Notes: generated from the sequence alone by a model not told the origin. Numbered from the stretch's first letter, positions 7,813 to 16,700 are shown. The stretch is 64,000 nucleotides of DNA from Paenibacillus sp. FSL R5-0766 (GCF_037971845.1 NZ_CP150227.1:2170001-2234000); one strand, 5' to 3'. A program made the numbers and translations.

Positions 7813-8559
7813 ATGCTGACTGAAGAACGATATGCTGCAATTATAGAGCGCTTACATTTACAGGGAATTGTGAAATTACAAGAGCTTGTTGATGTGTTAG
7901 GTGCTTCTGAATCAACGATTAGACGTGATTTGATTGATCTGGAGAGTCGTCAGATGCTCAAACGCATCCACGGCGGTGCCGCACTGGTGAATGAAAAAAC
8001 GCTGGAACCAGGCATGGAAGAAAAAACATTCAAAAACATTCAACAAAAAACGACGATTGCCCGTTTGGCTGCACAGGAGATCGAAAATGGCGAATGCATT
8101 TATCTGGATGCAGGGACGACAACGTTAGCCATGATTCCTTTCATTGAAGCTAAGGATGTAACGGTTGTTACTAACGGACTTTCACATGTTGAAGCTTTGG
8201 TAAGCAAGCGTATTCGCAGTTATTTGCTCGGAGGTATGATGAAAATTCATACGAAAGCAGTCATTGGCAGTATCGCATTACAGAACATGGATAATTTCCG
8301 TTTTGATAAATGTTTTCTTGGAAGCAACGGAGTTGATCCTGAAATGGGGTATACAACACCGGATCCGGAGGAAGCCTTGATTAAAAGGCGTGCACATCAA
8401 TTGTCGGGAAAATCTTATGTGCTGGCTGATTCCAGCAAAATAGGGGAAATTACTTTTGCCAAATTGTTTGATTTGGAGGAGGCCGATTTGATTACCGAGC
8501 AGATGCCAGAACATTGGCGGCCTGGAATCGCCCAGAAAACTAAAATAATTGAGGGATAA
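7813..8559 (+). CDS. fruR: DeoR-family repressor of the fructose operon
   Basis: This is a DNA-binding regulator of 248 residues. The N-terminus is a DeoR winged helix ('LQELVDVLGASESTIRRDLI'), followed by the DeoR sensor domain with the phosphosugar-binding motif 'YLDAGTTTLAMI' and 'VTNG'. ATG 7813 is chosen because GGAGG (7801-7805) is 7 bases away; ATG 7807 would be too close. It is the first gene of fruR-fruK-fruA: the fruK start is 2 bases after its stop. In relatives FruR represses the operon and is relieved by fructose 1-phosphate. A promoter (TTGTTT/TACTAT-like near 7763-7790) is possible but weak. Confidence 0.92.
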   Translation: MLTEERYAAIIERLHLQGIVKLQELVDVLGASESTIRRDLIDLESRQMLKRIHGGAALVNEKTLEPGMEEKTFKNIQQKTTIARLAAQEIENGECIYLDAGTTTLAMIPFIEAKDVTVVTNGLSHVEALVSKRIRSYLLGGMMKIHTKAVIGSIALQNMDNFRFDKCFLGSNGVDPEMGYTTPDPEEALIKRRAHQLSGKSYVLADSSKIGEITFAKLFDLEEADLITEQMPEHWRPGIAQKTKIIEG

Positions 8560-8561
8560 CG

Positions 8562-9473
8562 ATGATATATACGATAACACTTAACCCGTCCATTGATTAC
8601 ATCGTGGAAGTGGATGAGCTAAAACTTGGCGGATTGAATCGAATGAATCGGGATTTGAAGCTCCCTGGCGGCAAAGGCATTAATGTCTCTCGCATACTGA
8701 ATCAACTTGGAGCAGATAACACGGCTATTGGTTTCCTTGGTGGATTCACGGGACGTTTCATTAATGACAAGTTGCAAGAAGATAACATTCGGACAGACTT
8801 TGTCACAATTGCAGACGATACTCGCATTAACATCAAGCTGAAGCATGGAGAAGAGACAGAGATTAATGGTCTTGGACCTGCAATTAGTGCCGAAGAGGCA
8901 GAGCAGTTGCTTCACAGATTGTCTTCATTGGAAAAAGGAGATATTGTCATCCTCTCCGGAAGTGTACCGCCTTCACTTGGAACGGATTTTTATGATCGTC
9001 TCATTAAAGTCTGCAAGCAGACGGGTGCCGAATTTGTGATTGATACAACTGGCCCTGCGTTAATGGAAGCTCTTGAACATGCACCATTGCTGGTGAAGCC
9101 AAATCATCATGAACTGGCTGAACTGTTTGGTGTAACGATTGATACACGCGAGGAACTGGTGTTATACGGGCGTAAGTTGCTGGAAGCCGGTGCCAAACAT
9201 GTGTTGATCTCCATGGCAGGCGAGGGTGCACTATTCATTACCAAAGCGGAAGTTCATCATGCGAATGTGCCAAAAGGCACTGTGAAAAACTCGGTTGGTG
9301 CCGGTGACTCCATGATTGGCGGATTCGTAGGTACCTATGTACAGAGCGGAGATTTGCTGGAAGCTTTCCGCACAGGGGTTGCATCTGGAAGCGCAACTGC
9401 GTTCTCGGATGATCTGGCAACACGTAAATTAATTGATGAATTGCGTAATCAAGTAACCATTACGACGATCTAG
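8562..9473 (+). CDS. fruK: 1-phosphofructokinase
   Basis: This is a PfkB-family sugar kinase, 303 residues, that phosphorylates fructose 1-phosphate from the PTS to fructose 1,6-bisphosphate using ATP. The opening 'MIYTITLNPSIDYIVEVD' and 'LPGGKGINVSRIL' are characteristic of FruK/LacC. The C-terminal PfkB signature is 'SVGAGDSMIGGFVGTY', whose Asp is the expected catalytic base. Ribosome site GAGGG lies within the last codons of fruR, so translation is coupled. fruA follows after 90 bases. Confidence 0.95.
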   Translation: MIYTITLNPSIDYIVEVDELKLGGLNRMNRDLKLPGGKGINVSRILNQLGADNTAIGFLGGFTGRFINDKLQEDNIRTDFVTIADDTRINIKLKHGEETEINGLGPAISAEEAEQLLHRLSSLEKGDIVILSGSVPPSLGTDFYDRLIKVCKQTGAEFVIDTTGPALMEALEHAPLLVKPNHHELAELFGVTIDTREELVLYGRKLLEAGAKHVLISMAGEGALFITKAEVHHANVPKGTVKNSVGAGDSMIGGFVGTYVQSGDLLEAFRTGVASGSATAFSDDLATRKLIDELRNQVTITTI

Positions 9474-9563
9474 TCTAACTGCCATATAAAAGGTCTTCTT
9501 TGTAATTGTAATGTAGTGAGGCCTGCCTAGGCAGGCCGACTGAACTTAAGGGAGTGTACCGAG

Positions 9564-11531
9564 ATGAGAATAACAGACTTGATGATCCAGGAAACGATGA
9601 TCATGGACCTGCAAGCCACAACCAAAGATGAGGCTATTGATGAACTGATTGCAAGCCTGAACCGAAGCGGACGAATTAATGATCCGGTCCTGTTCAAGGA
9701 AATGATCTATAAAAGAGAAGCAGAATCCAGCACGGGGATCGGTGGCGGAATTGCGATGCCACATGCCAAGACAACAGCAGTGAACGAACCAACGGTTGTA
9801 TTTGCCAAGAGTAGAAAAGGGCTTGATTTTGAAGCGTTGGATGATCAGCCAGCTCATGTGTTCTTCATGATTGCGGCTCCAGAAGGCGCTGGTAATACCC
9901 ATCTGCGTACGCTTGCAGCTCTTTCCAGGTTGTTGATTGATAGCGATTTCATCTCACAATTGATGAGTACAGATACACCTGCCGAAGTTAGTGCATTGTT
10001 TGATGCCAAACAGGCAGAAGCAGCGGAGAAGGAAGCAGCCAAAGAAAAAGTAAAAGCTGAAAAAGCAGCAAATGCCGCATCCACTTCTACTACTGGTCAG
10101 CAACAGAATACTTCTGGTGTGATTGTAGGTAATGCCAATTCAGAAGATTTTGTTGTTGCGGTTACAGCCTGTCCAACCGGAATAGCGCATACGTTTATGG
10201 CTGAAGATGCACTTAAAAAGAAAGCTCAGGAAATGGGCATTAATATTCGCGTAGAGACCAACGGTTCCGAAGGAGCGCAGAATGTTCTCACAGCTGATGA
10301 GATCGCTCGTGCTAAAGGGGTTATCGTTGCTGCAGACAAAAATGTGGAGATGGCACGTTTCGATGGCAAACCGGTATTGCAAAGACCGGTGAGTGATGGA
10401 ATTCGTAAATCCGAAGAGCTGATTCGCAAAGCCGTTAACGGTGACGCGCCGATCTATCGCAGCCAAGGCGGAAATGCCAAAGAAGAGGGCGCAAACACTG
10501 GCAAAATCAGTGTAGGTAGCAAAATCTATAAAGATCTGATGAACGGTATCTCGCATATGCTACCATTCGTTGTAGGTGGCGGCATCCTGCTAGCAATCTC
10601 CTTCTTGTTCGAACAGCTCGCTAGCCCTGAGAATCCGCTTGTGCAACTGCTTCAAACGATCGGTGGCGGAACAGGTGCGTTCCACTTCCTGATTCCGGTA
10701 CTTGCCGGATTTATCGCGATGAGCATTGGTGATCGCCCGGCCCTGATGCCTGGTATGGTCGGTGGATTGATGGCAGTTAACTCAAACGCCGGTTTCCTTG
10801 GTGGTTTGGCTGCTGGTTTCCTGGCGGGTTATGTCGTTGTTGGTCTCCGTAAGTTGTTCAAAGGATTGCCAAAAGCGATTGATGGCTTGAAACCAATCTT
10901 GCTGTATCCGGTATTTGGTTTACTGATCGTGGGTGCCATCAGTTTCTATGTCTTTGATCCAATCTTTGGTTCCCTGAACACCTGGCTGGTAGATGCACTG
11001 GGTAACCTGGGTACAGGTAATGCGGTATTGCTGGGCTTGCTGCTTGGCGGCATGATGTCCATCGATATGGGTGGACCGTTCAACAAAGCGGCTTACACCT
11101 TCGCCATTGGGGTATTCACATCCAGTGGTAACACAGACGGTGCATGGATGGCAGCGGTTATGGCAGGCGGTATGGTGCCTCCTCTGGCGATTGCACTTGC
11201 AACAACGTTCTTCAAATCCAAATTTACAGAGCAAGAACGCAAATCAGGCTTGACTAACTATGTACTTGGATTCTCTTTCATTACAGAAGGTGCAATTCCA
11301 TTTGCTGCGGCTGATCCATTGCGTGTATTGACTTCTTGTATTCTGGGTTCCGCTGTTGCTGGCGGATTGACACAACTGTGGAGCATTAATGTGCCAGCTC
11401 CGCACGGCGGCATCTTTGTTGCAGCACTGGCGAACCACGCATTATTGTTCCTGCTCGCTGTTGCAATTGGTTCTGTGATCTCTGGTCTGATTCTGGGACT
11501 GTGGAAGAAGTCACCAACACTTGTGAAGTAA
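9564..11531 (+). CDS. fruA: PTS fructose transporter subunit IIABC
   Basis: This is a membrane permease, 655 residues, that imports fructose and phosphorylates it to fructose 1-phosphate. The EIIA domain (about 1-145) carries the phospho-accepting His67 in 'GGGIAMPHAKT'. An Ala/Lys/Glu-rich linker (about 150-190) precedes the EIIB domain with the phospho-cysteine near residue 203 ('AVTACPTGIAHTFMAE'). The EIIC domain (about 320-650) has many hydrophobic segments, with 'GISHMLPFVVGGGILLAI' at its start and 'SIDMGGPFNKAAYTF' in the core. The HPr-like domain found in some proteobacterial relatives is absent. It is the last gene of the fructose operon, followed by a strong terminator. Confidence 0.96.
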   Translation: MRITDLMIQETMIMDLQATTKDEAIDELIASLNRSGRINDPVLFKEMIYKREAESSTGIGGGIAMPHAKTTAVNEPTVVFAKSRKGLDFEALDDQPAHVFFMIAAPEGAGNTHLRTLAALSRLLIDSDFISQLMSTDTPAEVSALFDAKQAEAAEKEAAKEKVKAEKAANAASTSTTGQQQNTSGVIVGNANSEDFVVAVTACPTGIAHTFMAEDALKKKAQEMGINIRVETNGSEGAQNVLTADEIARAKGVIVAADKNVEMARFDGKPVLQRPVSDGIRKSEELIRKAVNGDAPIYRSQGGNAKEEGANTGKISVGSKIYKDLMNGISHMLPFVVGGGILLAISFLFEQLASPENPLVQLLQTIGGGTGAFHFLIPVLAGFIAMSIGDRPALMPGMVGGLMAVNSNAGFLGGLAAGFLAGYVVVGLRKLFKGLPKAIDGLKPILLYPVFGLLIVGAISFYVFDPIFGSLNTWLVDALGNLGTGNAVLLGLLLGGMMSIDMGGPFNKAAYTFAIGVFTSSGNTDGAWMAAVMAGGMVPPLAIALATTFFKSKFTEQERKSGLTNYVLGFSFITEGAIPFAAADPLRVLTSCILGSAVAGGLTQLWSINVPAPHGGIFVAALANHALLFLLAVAIGSVISGLILGLWKKSPTLVK

Positions 11532-11541
11532 CAGATATAAG

Positions 11542-11582
11542 AAACATCTCCTGGGTGAAATTCACTTGGGGGATGTTTTTTA
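11542..11582 (+). terminator. Intrinsic terminator of the fru operon
   Basis: AAACATCTCCTGGGTGA pairs with TCACTTGGGGGATGTTT across a short AAT loop and is followed by T-rich sequence. Confidence 0.92.
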
Positions 11583-11730
11583 TTTCAGCTTTTTTGTTAG
11601 GTAGTGGAAAGTTGCCTCCGGATTTGTGTAAAATGCTTATTTAGATTTTACATTCATGTGTGGTAAACTAAATATAATTATATTTTGAAACTATGTTTCG
11701 GCTGATGAAACTTATGCAGGAGGAATTGGA

Positions 11731-12519
11731 ATGTCTGATGTAATCAAAAGTCAGGTGCAGAAGCAGTTTGCGAAAAATGCAGGTAAATACGTGACGAGTG
11801 CGGGGCATGCCAAAGGTGAAGATCTCGCGTTGCTCGTGGCTTCATCTCAAGCCACTCCGGATATGAACGTGCTGGATATCGCCACTCGAGGAGGGCATGT
11901 CGCTAATGCATTGGCTCCACTTGTTCAGCGGGTGACAGCCCTCGATCTAACGGAAGAAATGCTTCAGGTAGCTGAAGCGTTTATCCTGGGGAATGGACAC
12001 GGTAATGTAGATTTTGTAGCCGGGGATGCAGAGAAGCTGCCATTCGATGATGATGTCTTTGACCTAGTGACCTGCCGAATTGCTGCCCACCATTTTCCGG
12101 ACGTTTCTTCGTTTGTTCATGAGGCATTACGAGTCATGAAGCCCGGTGGAAGGTTGTTATTCATTGACAACGTGGCACCTGAACGTGATGAGAATGATCA
12201 GTTTTACAATGAAGTGGAGAAGTGCCGGGATACAAGCCATGTTCGAGCATGGCGCAAGACGGAATGGATTCATATGCTGGAGTATGCCGGCTTCCGAATG
12301 GAAACGATGGTTTCCTTTCAGAAACGCTTTAAGTTTGAAGAATGGTGTAACCGTGCAGCACTGCCGGAACGGGAGAGAGGTGAGCTTGAGGCAAGCATGT
12401 TGAGTGCACCGTCCATCATTAGAAATTTTTTCAATTTTGAAGTGACCAAGAACGGGAAGCTTGACAGCTTCCAAGGAGAAAGTGTGTATATCCAAGCGAT
12501 TAAACCGACTCATATCTGA
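11731..12519 (+). CDS. Class I SAM-dependent methyltransferase (UbiE-like)
   Basis: This is a predicted small-molecule methyltransferase of 262 residues. Motif I is 'NVLDIATRGGHVANALAP', a variant of the usual D-x-G-x-G-x-G loop in which only two glycines remain. 'RVTALDLTEEMLQVAE' is motif II, with the acidic residue that binds the SAM ribose. 'AEKLPFDDDVFDLVTCRIA' and 'RVMKPGGRLLFID' are standard motifs III and IV. It resembles the B. subtilis YcgJ group. The substrate is unknown. It begins after AGGAGGAATTGGA and is monocistronic, converging on the zinc alcohol dehydrogenase. Confidence 0.85.
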   Translation: MSDVIKSQVQKQFAKNAGKYVTSAGHAKGEDLALLVASSQATPDMNVLDIATRGGHVANALAPLVQRVTALDLTEEMLQVAEAFILGNGHGNVDFVAGDAEKLPFDDDVFDLVTCRIAAHHFPDVSSFVHEALRVMKPGGRLLFIDNVAPERDENDQFYNEVEKCRDTSHVRAWRKTEWIHMLEYAGFRMETMVSFQKRFKFEEWCNRAALPERERGELEASMLSAPSIIRNFFNFEVTKNGKLDSFQGESVYIQAIKPTHI

Positions 12520-12580
12520 TTAGGTAAAGGACCATTTAGCTGAGCAGTTTATGCAACGGTAACAGGATGAATGCTGATAA

Positions 12581-12628
12581 AATAAAACAAGCAGAGTACC
12601 TTGAACAGGTAGTTCTGCTTGTTTTATT
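12581..12628. terminator. Bidirectional intrinsic terminator
   Basis: AATAAAACAAGCAGA (12581-12595) pairs perfectly with TCTGCTTGTTTTATT (12614-12628). It serves the methyltransferase on the plus strand and the alcohol dehydrogenase on the minus strand. Confidence 0.92.
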
Positions 12629-12655
12629 CTGCATATTTATAATCAAAGCGACGGT

Positions 12656-13795
12656 TTAGGGTTTAAGTATAACTTTGGTACATTCGTCTTCATGATCGTT
12701 GAAAATGCGATACGCATCGCTTGCATTCTCCAGTGAAATCCGATGGGAGATGATCTCCGTTGGATCAAATTCACCAGCGGTGATTTTGCGGAACAATTCA
12801 GGCATGTAATGTATAACAGGAGCTTGTCCCATTTTGAGGTTGATATTACGTTCAAACAAATTGCCTAAAGGAAACATGTTGTAGGAAGAGCCATATACAC
12901 CCGTAAGTTGGAGTGTACCGAATTTGCGGATCGCTTTCATGCCGATTTCAATCGCACTTAGTGAACCGCCATGAAGTTTCAGCTTCTGCCCGATTTCTTC
13001 CAGCATGTTCTTTTTACCATCCATACCTACACAGTCGATAACAACATCGGTTCCGCCTTGTGTAATCTCGCGAATGTGCTCACCCATATCATCGTAATCT
13101 TCGAAATTAAAGATCTCTGCATCGTTCAAACGTTTGGCTTTCTCCAGTCGATAGGGCAGGCGATCCACAGCAATAACGCGTTTGGCACCTTTCATCCATG
13201 CGAACTTCTGTGTCATCAGCCCAATTGGACCACTTCCGAGTACAGTGACTGTATCTCCCGGTTTAACTCCTGCATTCTCGACGCTCCAGTAAGCGGTTGG
13301 AAGAACATCGGACAGGAACAATAGGGCTTCATCTTCCAGTTCACAGGATTCCGGAATCACAAACGGAGTGAAGTTCCCGTAGGGAACACGCAATAATTCT
13401 GCCTGACCTCCGGGGTGATTTCCGTAGCGTTCGGTGAACCCAAAATAACCCCCTGTATGAATATCCGGATTGCCATTGGAATGATCGCACTGGCTCTCCA
13501 TGTCATGATTGCAATAGAAGCATTCACCACAAGCGATGTTAAAAGGCAGGACCACACGGTCCCCCTTCTTCACACGTGTCACTTCCGGACCTACTTCTTC
13601 TACTATGCCCATCGGTTCATGACCGATAACGTAATCTTTGGCAGCAGGCAAGGCTCCCTGATAAATATGCAAATCGGATCCACATATAGCTGTGGAAGTT
13701 ATACGAACGATAATGTCATCCTTCTGTTGCAGTTTGGGATCTTCAACCTCTTTGACTTGAATGTCCTTGATTCCCTGAAACGTAACGGCTCTCAT
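12656..13795 (-). CDS. Zinc-dependent alcohol dehydrogenase (formaldehyde dehydrogenase-like)
   Basis: This is a medium-chain dehydrogenase of 379 residues. The catalytic zinc site is visible as 'AICGSDLHIYQG' and 'VIGHEPMG'. The structural zinc lobe is 'CGECFYCNHDMESQC' with four cysteines. The NAD-binding fold is 'VTVLGSGPIGLM'. The long insert between the zinc lobe and the nucleotide domain ('GGYFGFTERYGNHPGGQAE') and the conserved 'DVVIDCVGMDG' place it near glutathione-independent formaldehyde dehydrogenase-like proteins. It lies 80 bases downstream of the oxalate decarboxylase in the same direction with no terminator between, so co-transcription is plausible. The actual substrate is not shown. 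Confidence 0.88.
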   Translation of the reverse strand: MRAVTFQGIKDIQVKEVEDPKLQQKDDIIVRITSTAICGSDLHIYQGALPAAKDYVIGHEPMGIVEEVGPEVTRVKKGDRVVLPFNIACGECFYCNHDMESQCDHSNGNPDIHTGGYFGFTERYGNHPGGQAELLRVPYGNFTPFVIPESCELEDEALLFLSDVLPTAYWSVENAGVKPGDTVTVLGSGPIGLMTQKFAWMKGAKRVIAVDRLPYRLEKAKRLNDAEIFNFEDYDDMGEHIREITQGGTDVVIDCVGMDGKKNMLEEIGQKLKLHGGSLSAIEIGMKAIRKFGTLQLTGVYGSSYNMFPLGNLFERNINLKMGQAPVIHYMPELFRKITAGEFDPTEIISHRISLENASDAYRIFNDHEDECTKVILKP

Positions 13796-13875
13796 CTTTC
13801 ATATTCCTCCTTATTATAGTGGGATTCTCTGACAATTACCCCTTTTCAGCATAAATGATAGACATACATACTAAT

Positions 13876-15039
13876 TTAAACGACGGGCCATTTTACTTTA
13901 CGCAACGCATCAAGCAACTCAGGTGGCGCATTAAGATTATCACGGACCAGATCCCGCGGGGTTAACGCCATCCACTGATTCAGCGATACATCCTCGAATC
14001 GATCACTTCGGAATATTTCCAAAAACCATAAAGTGTCTGTGCCGGTATTCTGTATATAGTGTCCCATGGCGACAGGAACATATCCGACATCTCCAGCCCG
14101 ATAGTCAAATGTGCGAGCAATGCCATTGCCTCCAAAGACAGTCATTCTACCTTGTCCTGTCAGATAGTATTGCCATTCATCTGCATTGGGATGCCAATGC
14201 AGTTCACGCATGGCGCCAGGTCGGATCTCAACGAGTGCGGCTGCAACGGTAGTTGAGATGGGGAAGTTGGTGGAGTCTACGATCCGCACGCTTCCGCCGG
14301 GGGTAATGAGTGGTTCCTGGGCCAGCAATCGGTGTTTGAATGTGAGAGGAACGGTGCCATATGGCGACTGAACTTCCTGGCTCTCGATGGAACCCGGGAC
14401 GTTATCTTGGAAAATGTAGACCTGTTCCTTCGGCATTGACTGAAAAGCGGATTCGGGCACGCCGAAATTGACAGACAGTACCTCTGGTGGGGTATGGGCA
14501 AACCAATCGGATATGGATAACGTATTCAGATCGGAGAAGGACCCGTCATCAAACACAAGCAGAAATTCACAACCTTCCTCCAGCCCCTGAATGGAATGGG
14601 GTAGACCTTTGGGGAAAAACCAGAGATCGCCAGGCCCGACATCCGCAATAAAATTACGTCCGTTCTGATCTACCGAAGTGATTCTTGCCGTTCCCCAGAT
14701 CATATAGGCCCACTCGGATTGTTGATGCCAGTGCAATTCCCTTACACCTCCCGGTGTCAGGCTCATGTTCACACCCGCCAGTGTAGTGGCAATAGGGAGA
14801 TCCCGTGCGGTGATTTCACGTGACCAACCCCCATGGTTCAATTGCATATGGGTATCGGAAAAAGACATTCTCAGATTGGGCAATAACCCGTTATCGGTTG
14901 CCGGAGGTACCAGCATATCGGGGTTTTGTATATCTCTCATGACGTCTCTGGGTCCCAGATCAGGTCCTCCTGCGCCATCACTGCGAATGGGTTGCGGGAT
15001 GATAAATGGTTTTTCGTTTGGTTGCTGTCCTTTGGTCAT
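13876..15039 (-). CDS. Bicupin oxalate decarboxylase (OxdC/OxdD-like) with altered lid
   Basis: This is a manganese bicupin of 387 residues that would convert oxalate to formate and carbon dioxide. Cupin 1 has metal ligands His103, His105, Glu109 ('[10 protein letters not shown]') and His148. Cupin 2 has His281, His283, Glu288 ('[11 protein letters not shown]') and His327. All eight sit exactly eight residues beyond their B. subtilis OxdC equivalents (95, 97, 101, 140, 273, 275, 280, 319), so numbering transfers cleanly. At the active-site lid, OxdC residues 161-165 SENST become SDLNT here (169-173), replacing catalytic Glu162 by Asp170. Glu341 matches OxdC Glu333. No signal peptide is seen. 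Start ATG follows GGAGGGATCACTTC. Confidence 0.93.
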   Translation of the reverse strand: MTKGQQPNEKPFIIPQPIRSDGAGGPDLGPRDVMRDIQNPDMLVPPATDNGLLPNLRMSFSDTHMQLNHGGWSREITARDLPIATTLAGVNMSLTPGGVRELHWHQQSEWAYMIWGTARITSVDQNGRNFIADVGPGDLWFFPKGLPHSIQGLEEGCEFLLVFDDGSFSDLNTLSISDWFAHTPPEVLSVNFGVPESAFQSMPKEQVYIFQDNVPGSIESQEVQSPYGTVPLTFKHRLLAQEPLITPGGSVRIVDSTNFPISTTVAAALVEIRPGAMRELHWHPNADEWQYYLTGQGRMTVFGGNGIARTFDYRAGDVGYVPVAMGHYIQNTGTDTLWFLEIFRSDRFEDVSLNQWMALTPRDLVRDNLNAPPELLDALRKVKWPVV

Positions 15040-15063
15040 GAAGTGATCCCTCCAGATTCAGTC

Positions 15064-15083
15064 CCATGTCACACGCGACATGG
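15064..15083. repeat. Inverted repeat upstream of the oxalate decarboxylase
   Basis: CCATGTC-ACACGC-GACATGG is a perfect 7-bp inverted repeat 25 bases upstream of the minus-strand start codon. It could be an operator or a 5'-leader hairpin of the oxalate decarboxylase transcript; the sequence alone does not decide. Confidence 0.4.
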
Positions 15084-15138
15084 TATCGTTATGTTTACAC
15101 CTATGAATCAGGGCCTGGATAATATGAGGGACAAACGA

Positions 15139-15172
15139 CAAAAAAGACGTGACCGCATGCGGTCACGTCTTT
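15139..15172 (-). terminator. Intrinsic terminator of the SDR gene
   Basis: A 15-bp self-complementary arm pair (AAAGACGTGACCGCA / TGCGGTCACGTCTTT) is followed on the minus strand by a T run. It separates the SDR gene from the oxalate decarboxylase. Confidence 0.9.
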
Positions 15173-15180
15173 ATTCCAGA

Positions 15181-16029
15181 CTACATTGTACGAAAACGCT
15201 GCTCATAAATCTCGTTTACCCGATGGAGAACGGCAGGACCTTGCTCTGTGAAACGAAGTGCTGTCGCTTTGTTTTTCACCAGAAATGTACCGGATTCATG
15301 TCCGGTTGGGGATAAAGCCGCATTGTAGAGCAATGAAGCGCCATGGCTTGGATGAGGAAAGAACCATTTCATGATAGGTTTGATATAGAAGGGCAGGCCG
15401 GATGTTTTGTTGCCCCTTAGCGTGTTATTTCCACCGGGATCTACGCTTAGTAATTGTATGCCATCCGAACTGGCAGACTTGGCAACCTCGCGTGTCCATA
15501 GGGATAAGCCGAGCTTCGAGGTGGCATAAGGACCAAACAGCTTTTTGAATTCGGCTGGACGTTCCAGGATGTTCAGATCAAATTGTCTGACCATATTGAA
15601 CGAGGTGGTGGAAGTATTAATAACTGTTTTCATCTGTCCTTTGAGCAATAGCTCAACGAATTCCATGTAGATGATGTAAGGGACTACCGTCTGAAGTTCA
15701 AAGTGTAGTTCATGCCCCTGATCAGAGAAACGAAGTTCGGCAGCGCTGCCTCCGGCATTGTTAAACAAGACATCGATCGAATCGGTATCGGATTTAATCT
15801 GATCCAGTGCAGTTCTCAGGCTGTCGTAGTTGGTCAGATTAGCCTGAACGGGGCGGAGCTGGCCTGAACGTAAGGTGTTCTGAATATCGGTATCCTCGGA
15901 AGGGAAAGCAGAACGGTTGAGACCGATTACCTGCCATCTCTCAGCCAGTAACTTGCGTGTCAGTTCAAGACCAATTCCTGACGTTGAACCTGTGATGAGA
16001 GCGGTGCGAAGCTGATTTTGTGTGTTCAT
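15181..16029 (-). CDS. Short-chain dehydrogenase/reductase
   Basis: This is a soluble NAD(P)-dependent oxidoreductase of 282 residues. The Rossmann motif is at the N-terminus ('TALITGSTSGIGLELTRKLL'), 'LFNNAGG' follows, and the catalytic Tyr and Lys are in 'FGPYATSKLGLSLW'. The sequence departs from classical SDRs around the active-site serine ('INTSTTSFNMVRQF'), recalling retinol dehydrogenase/WWOX-like members. ATG 16029 follows TGGAGGTAT. It is divergent from the MerR gene at 16202; the promoter reading into it overlaps a perfect 20-bp palindrome, so MerR control is very likely. The substrate is unknown. Confidence 0.85.
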   Translation of the reverse strand: MNTQNQLRTALITGSTSGIGLELTRKLLAERWQVIGLNRSAFPSEDTDIQNTLRSGQLRPVQANLTNYDSLRTALDQIKSDTDSIDVLFNNAGGSAAELRFSDQGHELHFELQTVVPYIIYMEFVELLLKGQMKTVINTSTTSFNMVRQFDLNILERPAEFKKLFGPYATSKLGLSLWTREVAKSASSDGIQLLSVDPGGNNTLRGNKTSGLPFYIKPIMKWFFPHPSHGASLLYNAALSPTGHESGTFLVKNKATALRFTEQGPAVLHRVNEIYEQRFRTM

Positions 16030-16080
16030 ATATACCTCCAGATAGAATGGGATTACAGAACGAATCTGTATGCTGCGCTC

Positions 16081-16111
16081 ATTCTATAACTTGGAGTCGA
16101 CTCCAAGTCAA
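16081..16111 (-). promoter_or_regulatory. MerR-type promoter and operator for the SDR gene
   Basis: Read on the minus strand, TTGACT (16111-16106) and TAGAAT (16086-16081) are separated by exactly 19 bases, the overlong spacer typical of MerR-activated promoters. The spacer region is covered by the perfect palindrome ACTTGGAGTCGACTCCAAGT (16089-16108). Confidence 0.85.
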
Positions 16112-16138
16112 GGGGTGTTGGGATGGAATGGATCATGC

Positions 16139-16169
16139 TTGACTTGGAGTCAGCTCCAAGTTGTAATAT
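16139..16169 (+). promoter_or_regulatory. MerR-type promoter and operator for merR itself
   Basis: TTGACT (16139-16144) and TAATAT (16164-16169) are also 19 bases apart. The spacer carries ACTTGGAGTCAGCTCCAAGT (16142-16161), almost identical to the operator of the divergent promoter. This predicts autoregulation. Confidence 0.85.
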
Positions 16170-16201
16170 GGAGAGAAATGAATGTGGAGGAGGCCCATAT
16201 A

Positions 16202-16636
16202 ATGAGTGAGAATGAAGTGTTCTCCATCAAAGAAACGTCAGAACAGGCTGGATTATCAGAAGATACAATTCGTTATTATGAGAAGATTGGGCTGCTTCCC
16301 CGAGCGGAACGCAAGGCCAATCGCCATCGGGTATATCGCTCGGAGGATATCCATACAATGAAGTTGATCACTTGCCTGAAAAAAACAGGAATGTCTCTGG
16401 AGGAAATGAAGCCTTATTTACAAATGTCCATGGATTCCGATCTCGCCGATTTCCCGGATGAACGGGAGATGCTGGTGAATCACCGGAAGAAAGTTGAAGC
16501 ACAGATTGCTTCGCTACAGCAAGTCGTTGATTTTATCGATGAGAAGTTGGAGAAACGAAGTATGTATCCTGATGAATGTCCTATTACGGGGGAGAAGCAG
16601 TTGTCTGTTTTTGAAAAACAGAACCTATTCTCTTGA
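16202..16636 (+). CDS. MerR-family transcriptional regulator
   Basis: This is a DNA-binding activator of 144 residues. The N-terminal winged helix is clear ('FSIKETSEQAGLSEDTIRYY' then 'EKIGLLPRAERKANRHRVYR'), followed by the long dimerisation helix ('REMLVNHRKKVEAQIASLQQ'). The effector region is short, with a single cysteine in 'YPDECPITGEK'; a metal site like CueR or ZntR is not evident, so the signal is unknown. ATG 16202 is chosen because it follows GGAGGAGG with ideal spacing; a reading from 16070 would start inside the divergent promoter. Two near-identical operators in the 5' region point to control of itself and of the divergent SDR gene. Confidence 0.92.
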   Translation: MSENEVFSIKETSEQAGLSEDTIRYYEKIGLLPRAERKANRHRVYRSEDIHTMKLITCLKKTGMSLEEMKPYLQMSMDSDLADFPDEREMLVNHRKKVEAQIASLQQVVDFIDEKLEKRSMYPDECPITGEKQLSVFEKQNLFS

Positions 16637-16664
16637 TGGCGCTGCTGCCTATTTGAATCTGAAA

Positions 16665-16693
16665 ACCCACGTCATGATGACGCGGGTCTTTTT
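16665..16693 (+). terminator. Intrinsic terminator after merR
   Basis: ACCC-A-CGTCA pairs with TGACG-C-GGGT around a 3-base loop with one internal mismatch, followed by five T. Confidence 0.8.
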
Positions 16694-16700
16694 GCTGTTT

